A DNA stretch of 64,000 bases from Pseudomonas parakoreensis (GCF_021602155.1 NZ_BQHY01000016.1:1-64000); one strand, 5' to 3'; counted from the first letter of the stretch, positions 1 through 9,309 are shown. Numbers and translations are program-made. The notes: generated by a model from the sequence alone, not told the origin.

Positions 1-73
1 AAGCGATCTGCCGTCGAAAACTGCGTAACTCGTTGAATCTCAAGGAGTTTTCCGTTTCGACTGCGCCGGAAGT

Positions 74-108
74 GGGGCGAATTATAGACCTCCAGAATCT
101 GCCGTCAA
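74..108 (-). promoter_or_regulatory. Strong leftward promoter, probably of an rRNA operon
   Basis: Read on the minus strand there is a -35 TTGACG (108 to 103), a 16-bp spacer and a perfect -10 TATAAT (86 to 81). A GC-rich discriminator (TCGCCCC) follows, which is typical of stringently controlled stable-RNA promoters. Downstream, positions 1-73 contain no reading frame and resemble a Pseudomonas rRNA leader. The inference is that a 16S-23S-5S operon begins just left of the window, but no rRNA sequence is inside it. Confidence 0.6.
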
Positions 109-177
109 CCGTTAATTTCAGTTTTCTTTCAACAACTTACAGACCGGTTAAAAAACACACAGCTGCGCCTATATAAG

Positions 178-212
178 TTGGAAAAACCACTCCCTCTATA
201 TAGAGGAGTATT
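178..212 (-). terminator. Hairpin after the CoA-transferase gene
   Basis: A perfect 12-bp palindrome CTCTATATAGAG (194-205) is extended by near-complementary ACTCC/GGAGT arms. On the minus strand it is followed by GGTTTTTCC. It lies directly after the stop codon of the CoA-transferase gene and is probably the terminator of the glutarate operon, although the T-run is short. Confidence 0.45.
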
Positions 213-1433
213 TCAAAGGACCCCATCAGCCTTGAGCAACTCCACGGCGCCAGCGCCCATACCCAACACCCGCTGCAGAACCTCCAGCGTATGCTCGCCC
301 AATAAAGGAGGCGCGCGACGGTATTCGACAGGCGTTTGCGACAGCCGGATCGGACTTGCCACCTGCGGGACCATTCCTGCCAGTGCGTGCGGCAGCTCTA
401 TCGCCAACCCACGCGCCTTCACCTGCGGATCGTCAAACACCTGGGACAGATCATTGATCGGCCCACACGGCACGCCCGCCTGCTCCAACTGCGCCACCCA
501 TTCGGCGGTGGTCTTGAATACCGTTGCCTGACGAATCAGCGGAATCAACACCGCGCGGTTAGCCACCCGCAGCTTGTTAGTCGCGAAACGCGGATCGTCC
601 GCCCACTGCGGCTGTCCAGCCACCTCGGCAAACTTGCGGAACTGGCCGTCATTGCCAACGGTAAGAATGAAATCACCATCAGCCGTCGGGAAGTCCTGAT
701 AAGGCACGATGTTCGGATGCGCATTGCCCAGACGCTTGGGCGCATTGCCCGTAGTCAGGTAATTCATCGCCTGATTGGCCAGGCAGGCGACCTGCACATC
801 CAGCAAAGCCATATCGATGTGTTGCCCGCCGCCATCGTGATCACGATGAGCCAGCGCTGCCAGAATCGCCACCGTCGAATACAGACCTGTAAGGATGTCC
901 GTCAGCGCTACCCCCACCTTTACCGGCCCGGCGCCTTCATCACCTTCAGGGCGACCGGTCAGGCTCATCAGCCCGCCCAGCCCCTGGATCATGAAGTCGT
1001 AACCGGCGCGCTTGGCATACGGCCCGGTTTGACCGAAGCCGGTGATCGAGCAATAGATCAGGTCCGGATTGATCGCCTTCAGCGACTCGTAGTCCAGACC
1101 GTAGGCGGCCAGCCCACCGACCTTGAAGTTCTCGATCAGGATGTCCGACTTCGCCGCCAGCTCACGCACGAGCTGTTGACCTTCAGGCCGAGTGAAGTCG
1201 ATCGTCACCGATTGCTTGTTGCGGTTGGCCGACAAGTAGTAAGCCGCCTCGCTGGTGTTCTCCCCATAAGCGTCCTTGAGGAAGGGCGGCCCCCAGGCGC
1301 GCGTGTCATCGCCATTGCCCGGACGCTCGACCTTGATCACCTCGGCGCCAAGGTCGGCAAGTATCTGCCCGGCCCACGGCCCGGCCAGCACGCGCGATAA
1401 ATCCAGTACCCGCAGATGCGACAGCGCGCCCAT
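213..1433 (-). CDS. gcdG: CaiB/BaiF family (class III) CoA-transferase of glutarate catabolism
   Basis: The 406-residue protein has the class III CoA-transferase fold signature: N-terminal LDLSRVLAGPWAGQILADLG, then ENFKVGG near residue 102 and the catalytic aspartate D179 in ALTDILTGL. Family members move CoA from a donor such as succinyl-CoA to a dicarboxylate. The gene lies 13 bp downstream of the glutaryl-CoA dehydrogenase gene on the same strand and next to a divergent LysR regulator. That context fits glutarate activation at the end of the lysine/5-aminovalerate pathway. The length is normal for the family. The substrate is inferred from context. Confidence 0.88.
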   Translation of the reverse strand: MGALSHLRVLDLSRVLAGPWAGQILADLGAEVIKVERPGNGDDTRAWGPPFLKDAYGENTSEAAYYLSANRNKQSVTIDFTRPEGQQLVRELAAKSDILIENFKVGGLAAYGLDYESLKAINPDLIYCSITGFGQTGPYAKRAGYDFMIQGLGGLMSLTGRPEGDEGAGPVKVGVALTDILTGLYSTVAILAALAHRDHDGGGQHIDMALLDVQVACLANQAMNYLTTGNAPKRLGNAHPNIVPYQDFPTADGDFILTVGNDGQFRKFAEVAGQPQWADDPRFATNKLRVANRAVLIPLIRQATVFKTTAEWVAQLEQAGVPCGPINDLSQVFDDPQVKARGLAIELPHALAGMVPQVASPIRLSQTPVEYRRAPPLLGEHTLEVLQRVLGMGAGAVELLKADGVL

Positions 1434-1446
1434 GGTCGCTCTCCTG

Positions 1447-2628
1447 TTAATAGAACGCCTGCAGACCGGTTTGCGCGCGCCCCAGGATCAACGCGTGAAC
1501 GTCGTGAGTACCTTCATAGGTATTCACCACTTCCAGGTTGACCAGGTGACGGGCCACACCGAACTCGTCGGAAATACCGTTGCCCCCCAACATGTCACGG
1601 GCCATCCGGGCAATATCCAGCGACTTGCCGCAGGAGTTACGCTTCATGATCGAGGTGATTTCGACCGCCGCAGTGCCTTCATCTTTCATGCGCCCCAGAC
1701 GCAGGCAACCTTGCAGTGCCAAGGTGATTTCGGTCTGCATGTCGGCCAGCTTCTTCTGGATCAGCTGAGTCGCGGCCAATGGGCGACCGAACTGCTGACG
1801 ATCAAGGGTGTACTGGCGAGCGGTGTGCCAGCAGAATTCGGCAGCGCCCAACGCGCCCCAGGAGATGCCGTAGCGCGCCGAGTTGAGGCAAGTGAACGGA
1901 CCTTTCAGACCACGCACGTCGGGGAAGATGTTCTCTTCCGGTACGAAAACGTTGTCCATGACAATTTCGCCGGTGATCGATGCGCGCAGGCCAACCTTGC
2001 CGTGAATCGCCGGTGCGCTCAGGCCCTTCCAGCCTTTCTCCAGGACAAAGCCACGGATGTCGCCGGCATCGTCTTTGGCCCAGACTACAAATACGTCGGC
2101 GATCGGGCTGTTGGTGATCCACATCTTGGCGCCGGTCAGGCTGTAACCGCCGTCGACTTTGCGCGCACGTGTGATCATCGCACCCGGATCGGAACCGTGG
2201 TTGGGTTCGGTCAGACCGAAGCAGCCGATCCATTCGCCGGACGCCAGTTTCGGCAGGTATTTCTGTTTCTGCGCTTCGGTGCCGAATTCGTTGATCGGCA
2301 CCATCACCAGCGAGGACTGTACGCTCATCATCGAACGGTAGCCGGAGTCGACGCGCTCCACTTCACGGGCAATCAGACCGTAGCTGACGTAGTTCAGACC
2401 GCTGCCACCGTATTGCTCAGGGATGGTCGCGCCGAGCAGACCGACTTCGCCCATTTCGCGAAAGATCGCCGGATCGGTTTTCTCATGGCGGAAAGCTTCA
2501 AGCACGCGTGGCGCCAGGCTCTGCTGAGCGAACTGGGCGGCGGTGTCACGGATCATGCGCTCCTCTTCGGTGAGCTGTTGATCCAGCAGCAAGGGATCGA
2601 TCCAGTTGAAGCTAGCTTTACCGCCCAT
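1447..2628 (-). CDS. gcdH: Glutaryl-CoA dehydrogenase
   Basis: This 393-residue acyl-CoA dehydrogenase oxidatively decarboxylates glutaryl-CoA to crotonyl-CoA using FAD and passes electrons to ETF. The [15 protein letters not shown] segment near residue 136 belongs to the FAD/substrate pocket. The C-terminal [15 protein letters not shown] carries the catalytic glutamate at about E372, and this EGTHD form is the glutaryl-CoA dehydrogenase signature. It is the first gene of a two-gene minus-strand operon with the CoA-transferase. The 142-bp gap to the divergent LysR gene should hold both promoters. Confidence 0.95.
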   Translation of the reverse strand: MGGKASFNWIDPLLLDQQLTEEERMIRDTAAQFAQQSLAPRVLEAFRHEKTDPAIFREMGEVGLLGATIPEQYGGSGLNYVSYGLIAREVERVDSGYRSMMSVQSSLVMVPINEFGTEAQKQKYLPKLASGEWIGCFGLTEPNHGSDPGAMITRARKVDGGYSLTGAKMWITNSPIADVFVVWAKDDAGDIRGFVLEKGWKGLSAPAIHGKVGLRASITGEIVMDNVFVPEENIFPDVRGLKGPFTCLNSARYGISWGALGAAEFCWHTARQYTLDRQQFGRPLAATQLIQKKLADMQTEITLALQGCLRLGRMKDEGTAAVEITSIMKRNSCGKSLDIARMARDMLGGNGISDEFGVARHLVNLEVVNTYEGTHDVHALILGRAQTGLQAFY

Positions 2629-2785
2629 GAGTGTGTCCTCGCAAATCGGTGAATTAACGTGGCATTGATCCTAGGCCCGCTTCGCCAACGCGGCAAACGA
2701 GGATTTCGCATCCTGTTGTGCTAATTTCTCACTCCGAAACGTCGCTGAATGCCTTTTATGCGGCGCATTAGTGAGGTTGACGTAC

Positions 2786-3685
2786 ATGCGCAGGAAGATA
2801 CCCAGCACCACAGCCCTGATTAGCTTCGAAGCCGCCGCTCGCCACGAAAGCTTTACCAAGGCCGCCGAAGAACTTTCACTCACCCAGGGCGCCATTTGCC
2901 GACAGATTGCCAGCCTTGAGGAGTTCCTCAGTGTGGAACTGTTCCGACGCTCGCGACGCGGTGTGAAGCTGACAGAAGCGGGGCTGTCCTACAGCCGTCG
3001 GGTGGCCACGCAACTCGATGCCGTCGAGCGCGACACGCTCTCGGTCATGGGTCAACAGGGCACCAACGTGATCGAACTGGCGGTAGTGCCCACTTTCGGC
3101 ACGCAATGGCTGCTGCCACGGCTCAAGGATTTCCAGCTCAAGCACCCGGAAGTGACAGTTAACCTGACCAACCGCACCCGCCCGTTCCTGTTTGCCGATA
3201 CTGATTTCGACGCGGCGATCTACTTCGGCGACGCCGATTGGTCGGGTACCGAATCCCACAGACTGATGGGCGAAAATCCGATGCCGGTGTGCAGCCCTGC
3301 CCTACTCGGCAATAGAACGCATCTGACGGCTGACGAGATCGCCGAACTGCCGTTGCTGCAACAAACCACTCGCCCTTACGCGTGGCGCCAATGGTTTAAC
3401 TCACAGCACCTGAACATCCCCCGCGACATGACAGGCCCACGCTACGAGCTATTCTCCATGCTGGCCCAGGCGGCCATGCACAACATGGGTATCGCACTGA
3501 TTCCGCCGTTCCTGATTCAACGCGAACTGGCCGAGAAACGCTTGGTGATCGCCAACCCGGATGCACTCTCCAGCATCAAGGCGTATTACCTGATGATTCC
3601 GGAGCGCAAGGTCGAATCGGCGTCACTCAAGGCATTTCGCGATTGGCTGGTCAATCAGGCAAACAGCTACAGCCTAGAAGGATAA
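2786..3685 (+). CDS. gcdR: LysR-family regulator of the glutarate operon
   Basis: The 299-residue LysR-type regulator has an N-terminal winged helix-turn-helix (SFTKAAEELSLTQGAICRQI, about residues 22-41) followed by a periplasmic-binding-protein-like effector domain. The ATG at 2786 is preferred because GAGG sits about 10 bp upstream; a GTG at 2771 in the same frame lacks such spacing. It is transcribed divergently from gcdH-gcdG, the usual arrangement for a LysR activator of its neighbours. The glutarate or glutaryl-CoA effector is inferred from position only. Confidence 0.85.
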   Translation: MRRKIPSTTALISFEAAARHESFTKAAEELSLTQGAICRQIASLEEFLSVELFRRSRRGVKLTEAGLSYSRRVATQLDAVERDTLSVMGQQGTNVIELAVVPTFGTQWLLPRLKDFQLKHPEVTVNLTNRTRPFLFADTDFDAAIYFGDADWSGTESHRLMGENPMPVCSPALLGNRTHLTADEIAELPLLQQTTRPYAWRQWFNSQHLNIPRDMTGPRYELFSMLAQAAMHNMGIALIPPFLIQRELAEKRLVIANPDALSSIKAYYLMIPERKVESASLKAFRDWLVNQANSYSLEG

Positions 3686-3879
3686 AGGCTTACAACAATT
3701 ACTAACCCGGTAGTCAGGAAATCCAAAGCCCTACAGATATAAGTATTTGTCGCAAAATCGCAGACTGTATCCGAAAGTCGTACAGACGTCCCACAAGCGC
3801 CTGCTGACGTGGCTTTGAGCCCCTATTGACGACTCATTACGTCCTATTCACGTCGCCGATGAGAATTTTTTTCAGATTC

Positions 3880-3925
3880 GGCCAGAATCCTTGTAAGGCA
3901 CGGCCTACAAGGGATTCAACTGGCC
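3880..3925 (+). promoter_or_regulatory. Imperfect hairpin in the long pnt upstream region
   Basis: The 434 bp between the LysR gene and pntAA hold no convincing gene. At 3880-3925 GGCCAG...AATCC.TTGTA pairs with TACAA.GGGATT...CTGGCC, an imperfect stem of about 18 bp. A CATAAT hexamer near 3978 could be a -10 element, and a short CCCGCC/GGCGGG stem lies near 4023-4041. The role is unknown; a structured leader or a terminator of upstream transcription are both possible. Confidence 0.35.
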
Positions 3926-4119
3926 ATCTGCGACATTCGGTCACGGGATGACTTGTAGTTAATTTTCCGTCACCCGTCATAATCCCTTGAAGGGCATAAA
4001 GTTCGCCTGCAAAATGCCGCGCCCCGCCCTGATTTGGCGGGATCGTGCTGATCGGCCGCCCCAGTCGCACCATCCGCAGTGCCTGGGTTTACTCAATAAG
4101 ATCACGCAGGAGATTTGAC

Positions 4120-5241
4120 GTGCACATTGGTGTTCCTCTCGAAACCCAGACCGGTGAAACACGGGTTGCTGCAACCCCGGAAACCATTAAAAAGCTGATC
4201 AGCCAAGGTCATAAGGTCACTGTGCAAACCGGCGCCGGCGTCAAAGCCAGCGTTGTCGACAGTGCCTATGAAGCGGCGGGCGCAACCATTGGCAGTGCCA
4301 GCGATGCGTTCGGTGCCGAGCTGATTCTCAAAGTAGTCGCCCCCAGCGACGCCGAACTGGCGCTGATAAAGCGCGGCGCGGTGCTGGTTGGCATGCTCAA
4401 CCCCTTCAATAACGAAACCATCGCCAAAATGGCCGAGTGCGGGATTACCGCGTTCGCCCTGGAAGCGGCGCCGCGTACGTCTCGGGCGCAGAGTCTCGAT
4501 GTGTTGTCGTCGCAGGCGAACATTGCCGGCTACAAGGCTGTGTTGCTGGCCGCGCACTACTATCCGCGCTTCATGCCGATGCTGATGACCGCTGCGGGTA
4601 CCGTGAAAGCGGCGCGTGTGCTGATTCTTGGTGCCGGCGTGGCCGGGCTGCAGGCGATTGCCACGGCGAAACGTCTGGGCGCGGTGATTGAAGCGTCTGA
4701 TGTGCGTCCGGCGGTGAAGGAACAGATCGAATCCCTCGGCGCCAAGTTCGTTGACGTACCTTACGAAACTGACGAAGAGCGCGAATGCGCGGTCGGTGTC
4801 GGCGGTTACGCGCGACCAATGCCGGCGAGCTGGATGCAGCGTCAGGCCCAGGCTGTGCACGAGCGCGCCAAGCAGGCCGATATCGTCATCACCACCGCCC
4901 TGATCCCGGGCCGCAAGGCACCGACGCTGTTAAGCGCAGACACCGTGGCACAGATGAAGCCGGGCTCGGTGGTAATCGACCTCGCGGCAGCCCAGGGCGG
5001 CAACTGCCCGCTGACCGTCGCCGATCAGGTTGTGGTCGAGAACGGCGTGACCATCGTCGGCCCGACCAACCTCGCCGGTGAAGTCGCCGCCGATGCTTCG
5101 GCGCTGTACGCCCGCAACCTGCTGGACTTCCTCAAGCTGGTGTTCACCAAAGAAGGCCAGTTCGACGTCAACCTCGAAGACGACATCGTCGCCGCGTGCC
5201 TGATGTGCCGCGACGGCCAAGTCATCCGCAAAAACGCCTAA
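4120..5241 (+). CDS. pntAA: NAD(P) transhydrogenase subunit alpha part 1 (NAD-binding)
   Basis: The 373-residue soluble dI domain of the proton-translocating transhydrogenase binds NAD(H). It starts VHIGVPLETQTGETRVAATP and has a Rossmann motif LILGAGVAGLQAIATAKRLG near residue 169. The GTG at 4120 is chosen because AGGAG (4109-4113) is 6-7 bp upstream and the protein then begins exactly like family members. An in-frame upstream ATG at 4045 would add 25 unrelated residues. It is the first gene of the three-gene pnt operon, the split-alpha layout found in pseudomonads and alphaproteobacteria. Confidence 0.95.
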   Translation: MHIGVPLETQTGETRVAATPETIKKLISQGHKVTVQTGAGVKASVVDSAYEAAGATIGSASDAFGAELILKVVAPSDAELALIKRGAVLVGMLNPFNNETIAKMAECGITAFALEAAPRTSRAQSLDVLSSQANIAGYKAVLLAAHYYPRFMPMLMTAAGTVKAARVLILGAGVAGLQAIATAKRLGAVIEASDVRPAVKEQIESLGAKFVDVPYETDEERECAVGVGGYARPMPASWMQRQAQAVHERAKQADIVITTALIPGRKAPTLLSADTVAQMKPGSVVIDLAAAQGGNCPLTVADQVVVENGVTIVGPTNLAGEVAADASALYARNLLDFLKLVFTKEGQFDVNLEDDIVAACLMCRDGQVIRKNA

Positions 5242-5256
5242 GCAGGGATTCAGACG

Positions 5257-5577
5257 ATGGAAGAGCTTATCTCCCCCGGTATCTACAACCTGATCATCTT
5301 CGTGCTGGCGATTTATGTCGGTTATCACGTGGTCTGGAACGTTACACCCGCGCTGCACACGCCACTGATGGCGGTGACCAACGCCATTTCGGCGATCGTA
5401 ATCGTCGGCGCCATGCTCGCTGCTGCGCTGACCGTCACACCGCTGGGCAAGACCATGGGCACCCTCGCCGTGGCACTGGCTGCGGTCAATGTGTTCGGTG
5501 GCTTTCTGGTCACCCGCCGCATGCTTGAGATGTTCAAGAAGAAAGCCCCGAAAGCAAAAGAAGAGGCGCCGAAGTAA
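5257..5577 (+). CDS. pntAB: NAD(P) transhydrogenase subunit alpha part 2 (membrane)
   Basis: This 106-residue membrane protein has three predicted transmembrane segments: [17 protein letters not shown], the [17 protein letters not shown] stretch, and [19 protein letters not shown]. It ends in a lysine-rich tail ([13 protein letters not shown]). It supplies part of the proton channel (dII). It starts 15 bp after pntAA and its stop codon shares one base with the pntB start (TAATG), which implies translational coupling. Confidence 0.95.
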   Translation: MEELISPGIYNLIIFVLAIYVGYHVVWNVTPALHTPLMAVTNAISAIVIVGAMLAAALTVTPLGKTMGTLAVALAAVNVFGGFLVTRRMLEMFKKKAPKAKEEAPK

Positions 5578-7010
5578 TGAGCATGAATCTCGTCACGACG
5601 CTCTACCTGATCGCGTCGATCTGCTTTATCCAGGCCCTCAAAGGCCTGTCGCACCCAACCACCTCGCGGCGCGGCAATCTGTTCGGCATGCTCGGCATGG
5701 CGCTGGCCATTCTCACCACCATCGGCCTCATCTATAAGCTGGGTGCCGAGCTTGCAACTGCCGGTATCGGCTATGTGATCGTCGGCCTGCTGATCGGCGG
5801 CACTGCCGGTTCGATCATGGCCAAGCGCGTCGAAATGACCAAGATGCCGGAGCTGGTCGCCTTCATGCACAGCATGATCGGTCTGGCGGCGGTGTTCATC
5901 GCCATTGCTGCGGTGGTTGAGCCGCAATCGCTGGGCATCGTCAAGCAACTGGGTGATTCGATCCCGGCAGGTAATCGTCTCGAACTGTTCCTCGGTGCGG
6001 CGATCGGTGCGATCACCTTCTCCGGTTCGGTGATCGCCTTCGGCAAGCTGTCGGGCAAGTACAAGTTCCGCCTGTTTCAGGGTGCACCAGTACAGTTTAC
6101 CGGTCAGCACAAACTGAACGCGGTACTCGGTCTGGCGACGCTGGTGCTGGGTGTGACCTTCATGCTCACCGGCAACCTTGCCGCGTTCGCGCTGATGCTG
6201 GCCTTGGCGTTCGTGATGGGCGTGCTGATCATCATCCCGATCGGCGGCGCCGACATGCCGGTGGTGGTGTCGATGCTCAACAGCTATTCGGGCTGGGCGG
6301 CAGCGGGTATCGGCTTCTCGCTGAACAACTCGATGCTGATCATTGCCGGCTCGCTGGTGGGTTCGAGCGGTGCGATCCTCTCGTACATCATGTGCAAGGC
6401 GATGAACCGTTCCTTCTTTAATGTACTGCTCGGTGGTTTCGGCAATACGGCCGACGCAGGACCTGCCGGTGCGAAAGAAGCCCGTCCGGTGAAATCCGGT
6501 TCGGCGGATGACGCGACCTTCCTGCTGACCAACGCCGACACCGTGATCATCGTCCCGGGCTACGGCCTGGCGGTGGCCCGCGCGCAGCATGCGTTGAAAG
6601 AGCTGACCGAGAAGCTGACCCACCGTGGCGTGACCGTGAAGTACGCGATCCACCCGGTGGCCGGTCGCATGCCTGGGCACATGAACGTCCTGCTCGCCGA
6701 GGCCGAAGTGCCTTACGACCAGGTGTTCGAGATGGAAGACATCAACTCCGAGTTCGGCCAAGCCGACGTGGTGCTGGTGCTCGGCGCCAACGACGTGGTC
6801 AACCCCGCCGCCAAGAACGATCCGAAATCGCCGATTGCCGGCATGCCGATCCTCGAAGCGTTCAAGGCCAAGACCATCATCGTCAACAAGCGCTCGATGG
6901 CCAGCGGCTATGCGGGTCTGGACAACGAACTGTTCTATCTGGACAAAACCATGATGGTGTTCGGCGACGCGAAGAAAGTCATCGAAGACATGGTCAAAGC
7001 GGTCGAGTAA
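5577..7010 (+). CDS. pntB: NAD(P) transhydrogenase subunit beta
   Basis: The 477-residue beta subunit has an N-terminal half of hydrophobic helices (rest of dII) and a C-terminal NADP(H)-binding dIII domain, visible as VIIVPGYGLAVARAQHALKE near residue 322 and LGANDVVNPAAKNDP further on. With the two alpha subunits it couples proton re-entry to reduction of NADP by NADH. A second in-frame ATG lies two codons in (5583). The operon ends at a strong hairpin terminator 20 bp downstream. Confidence 0.96.
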   Translation: MSMNLVTTLYLIASICFIQALKGLSHPTTSRRGNLFGMLGMALAILTTIGLIYKLGAELATAGIGYVIVGLLIGGTAGSIMAKRVEMTKMPELVAFMHSMIGLAAVFIAIAAVVEPQSLGIVKQLGDSIPAGNRLELFLGAAIGAITFSGSVIAFGKLSGKYKFRLFQGAPVQFTGQHKLNAVLGLATLVLGVTFMLTGNLAAFALMLALAFVMGVLIIIPIGGADMPVVVSMLNSYSGWAAAGIGFSLNNSMLIIAGSLVGSSGAILSYIMCKAMNRSFFNVLLGGFGNTADAGPAGAKEARPVKSGSADDATFLLTNADTVIIVPGYGLAVARAQHALKELTEKLTHRGVTVKYAIHPVAGRMPGHMNVLLAEAEVPYDQVFEMEDINSEFGQADVVLVLGANDVVNPAAKNDPKSPIAGMPILEAFKAKTIIVNKRSMASGYAGLDNELFYLDKTMMVFGDAKKVIEDMVKAVE

Positions 7011-7030
7011 TCCTCCGCAGTAGCACCGGA

Positions 7031-7055
7031 CGCCCCGACTTGTCGGGGCGTTTTC
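7031..7055 (+). terminator. Rho-independent terminator of the pnt operon
   Basis: CGCCCCGAC and its complement TTGTCGGGGCG form a hairpin at 7031-7050, followed by TTTTCG. It sits 20 bp after the pntB stop codon. Confidence 0.85.
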
Positions 7056-7224
7056 GTTTGCGCAAAGCGTCGGACAATTTGCCGCGTTGTTGCAGATCCG
7101 GTAACGGTGTTTTACTTCAAACCCGCTAAATAGACGCCTCGTTTGCGACCTTGGTAGCGGGACAGACGCCCGCGAAATTCACTAGACTGCGCATCCTGCT
7201 ACTCGCTTCCCGAGATAATAATCC

Positions 7225-8718
7225 ATGTACCGTGACCGTATTCGCCTGCCTTCGTTGTTGGATAAAGTGATGAGCGCCGCCGACGCAGCCGCTCTGATTG
7301 AAGACGGCATGACCGTCGGCATGAGCGGCTTCACCCGCGCCGGCGAAGCCAAAGCCGTCCCTCACGCACTGGCCGAGCGAGCCAAGGTCACGCCGCTGAA
7401 GATCAGCCTGATGACCGGCGCCAGCCTGGGCAACGACCTCGACAAACAGCTGACCGAGGCCGGCGTGCTGTCGCGACGCATGCCATTTCAGGTCGACAGC
7501 ACCTTGCGCAAGGCAATCAACGCCGGCGAAGTGATGTTCATCGACCAGCACCTGTCGGAAACCGTCGAGCAACTGCGCAACCAGCAACTGAAGCTGCCAG
7601 ACATCGCGGTAATCGAAGCCGTGGCCATCACCGAGCAGGGCCACATCGTGCCGACCACTTCGGTGGGCAACTCGGCAAGCTTCGCGATTTTTGCCAAACA
7701 GGTAATCGTCGAGATCAACCTGGCGCACAACGCCAACCTAGAAGGCCTGCATGACATCTATATCCCGACCTACCGCCCAACGCGCACGCCGATCCCATTG
7801 GTTAAAGTCGACGACCGTATCGGCAGCACCGCAATCCCGATCCCGCCGGAAAAGATTGTCGCCATCGTCATCACCCAGCAGGCAGATTCGCCGTCCACGG
7901 TGTCGACCCCGGATGTCGACACCAACGCCATTGCCGAACACCTGATCACCTTCTTCAAACAAGAAGTCGATGCCGGGCGCATGACCAACAAGCTTGGCCC
8001 GCTGCAGGCCGGGATCGGCAACATTGCCAACGCGGTAATGTGTGGCCTGATCGATTCGCCGTTCGAAGACCTGACCATGTATTCCGAAGTACTGCAGGAC
8101 TCGACCTTCGACCTGATCGACGCCGGCAAGCTGAGTTTCGCTTCGGGCAGCTCGATCACTCTGTCAGAGCGGCGCAACAGTGATGTGTTCGGCAATCTTG
8201 AGAAGTACAAGGACAAACTGGTGCTGCGCCCGCAGGAGATCTCCAACCATCCGGAAGTGGTGCGTCGTCTGGGCATCATCGGCATCAACACTGCGCTGGA
8301 GTTCGACATCTACGGCAACGTCAACTCCACCCACGTCTGCGGCACACGGATGATGAACGGCATCGGTGGTTCCGGAGACTTCGCGCGTAACGCACACCTC
8401 GCGGTGTTTGTGACCAAGTCGATCGCCAAGGGCGGGGCGATTTCCAGCGTGGTGCCGATGGTCAGCCACGTCGACCACACCGAGCATGACGTCGACATCC
8501 TTGTGACCGAAATCGGTCTGGCCGACCTGCGCGGCCTGGCCCCGCGGGAACGTGCCCGGGTGATTATCGATAACTGCGTACACCCCGATTACCGCAAGGC
8601 GCTGAATGACTACTTCACCGCCGCCTGCGCCATCGGCGGTCATACCCCGCACATCCTGCGCGAAGCCTTGAGCTGGCACATGAACCTGGAAGAAACCGGT
8701 CGCATGCTCGCGGTGTAA
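7225..8718 (+). CDS. Acetyl-CoA hydrolase/transferase family (succinyl-CoA:acetate CoA-transferase type)
   Basis: The 497-residue protein has the Cat1/AarC family layout. The N-terminal domain starts MYRDRIRLPSLLDKVMSAADAAALIEDGMTVGMSGFTRAGEAKAV in outline, with a GIGNIANAVMCG loop near residue 270 and a C-terminal STHVCGTRMMNGIGGSGDF block near residue 372. Such enzymes transfer CoA between acetate, succinate or propionate, or hydrolyse acetyl-CoA. It is transcribed alone between two terminators. Annotation as hydrolase or as transferase cannot be decided from sequence alone; transferase activity is the more common result for this family. Confidence 0.88.
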   Translation: MYRDRIRLPSLLDKVMSAADAAALIEDGMTVGMSGFTRAGEAKAVPHALAERAKVTPLKISLMTGASLGNDLDKQLTEAGVLSRRMPFQVDSTLRKAINAGEVMFIDQHLSETVEQLRNQQLKLPDIAVIEAVAITEQGHIVPTTSVGNSASFAIFAKQVIVEINLAHNANLEGLHDIYIPTYRPTRTPIPLVKVDDRIGSTAIPIPPEKIVAIVITQQADSPSTVSTPDVDTNAIAEHLITFFKQEVDAGRMTNKLGPLQAGIGNIANAVMCGLIDSPFEDLTMYSEVLQDSTFDLIDAGKLSFASGSSITLSERRNSDVFGNLEKYKDKLVLRPQEISNHPEVVRRLGIIGINTALEFDIYGNVNSTHVCGTRMMNGIGGSGDFARNAHLAVFVTKSIAKGGAISSVVPMVSHVDHTEHDVDILVTEIGLADLRGLAPRERARVIIDNCVHPDYRKALNDYFTAACAIGGHTPHILREALSWHMNLEETGRMLAV

Positions 8719-8731
8719 TTCGTACAGTCAA

Positions 8732-8770
8732 ACCGCTGATGCAAACACAGTTTGTGTCAGCGGTGTTTTC
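8732..8770 (+). terminator. Hairpin terminator after the CoA-transferase gene
   Basis: ACCGCTGA pairs with TCAGCGGT around an inner CAAA/TTTG stem and is followed by GTTTTC, 14 bp after the stop codon. Confidence 0.75.
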
Positions 8771-8791
8771 ATCCTTCCTATTCGACAAAAA

Positions 8792-8807
8792 CTGTACTGC
8801 TGTACTG
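8792..8807. repeat. Tandem CTGTACTG operator-like repeat
   Basis: Two perfect adjacent copies of CTGTACTG occupy 8792-8799 and 8800-8807. A related GGTACAGTTT is at 8878-8887. The motif recurs upstream of both DUF1127 genes, which suggests a shared DNA-binding regulator. Confidence 0.5.
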
Positions 8808-8918
8808 GTTGTTTCCTACGGCTTTTGCCTACTCTCTCCCTCAATTTGAGCATAAATGCACCACAAAAGTGCAGACAGGTACAGTTTGCTCAATTTTGAC
8901 CCATACACCATCTATAAA

Positions 8919-8955
8919 CAGTTAACTGGTCACTCACAATACAGTTGAACTGTAT
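8919..8955. promoter_or_regulatory. Two palindromes upstream of the first DUF1127 gene
   Basis: CAGTTAACTG (8919-8928) is a perfect 10-bp palindrome. Eleven bases later ATACAGTTGAACTGTAT (8939-8955) is a perfect 17-bp dyad with a one-base centre. The 320-bp stretch before the DUF1127 gene contains no coding sequence, only these sites and the upstream CTGTAC repeats. They look like operators of a GntR/MocR-type regulator, but no such regulator gene is in the adjacent sequence. Confidence 0.55.
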
Positions 8956-9038
8956 CTAGAGAGACTAGGCAAACGAGAGGATCATGGGCACCAGTTAAAC
9001 CACTACCTGATCCCGCCACAAGCGGAAGGATGTCAACC

Positions 9039-9254
9039 ATGGAACGTACACTCAGTTCCGAACTGTTCTTCGAAGACAAAGCTGCAAAAACCCAGGCTTC
9101 CCTGCCTCTGCGCGTTATCGCCAACCTGATGTTGTGGCAGCGCCGCATCTCCAGCCGCCACCAACTGGCTCGTCTGGATTCGCGTCTGCTGGCTGACGCC
9201 GGTATCAGCGAAGCACAACGCTACGAAGAGTTGAGCAAGCCGTTCTGGCGCTAA
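9039..9254 (+). CDS. DUF1127 family small protein
   Basis: This 71-residue basic protein has the DUF1127 (YjiS-like) motif: LWQRRISSRHQLARLDSRLL then ADAGISEAQRYEELSKPFWR at the C-terminus. Small arginine-rich DUF1127 proteins have been linked to RNA-binding or metabolic regulation in other bacteria, but the function here is unknown. The ATG at 9039 is chosen over 9030 because GGAAGGA ends at 9030, leaving 8 bp to 9039. It is preceded by palindromic operator-like sites and followed by a strong terminator, so it is probably a single-gene unit. Confidence 0.85.
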   Translation: MERTLSSELFFEDKAAKTQASLPLRVIANLMLWQRRISSRHQLARLDSRLLADAGISEAQRYEELSKPFWR

Positions 9255-9309
9255 GTAGCGTCGCTGGCTCTGGTCGCTAGACCCACCGCCAGCAACCCGA
9301 ATTGAACAC

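Noticed and set aside
336-1400. A 354-codon frame antisense to the CoA-transferase gene
   Set aside because: It is a shadow of a well-supported gene, with Arg/His-rich composition.
5325-6761. A 478-codon frame antisense to pntAB-pntB
   Set aside because: It is His/Arg/Asp-rich mirror coding across two conserved genes, with no domain.
8792-8807. Tandem repeats as a CRISPR array
   Set aside because: Only two 8-bp copies without spacers; they look like binding sites.
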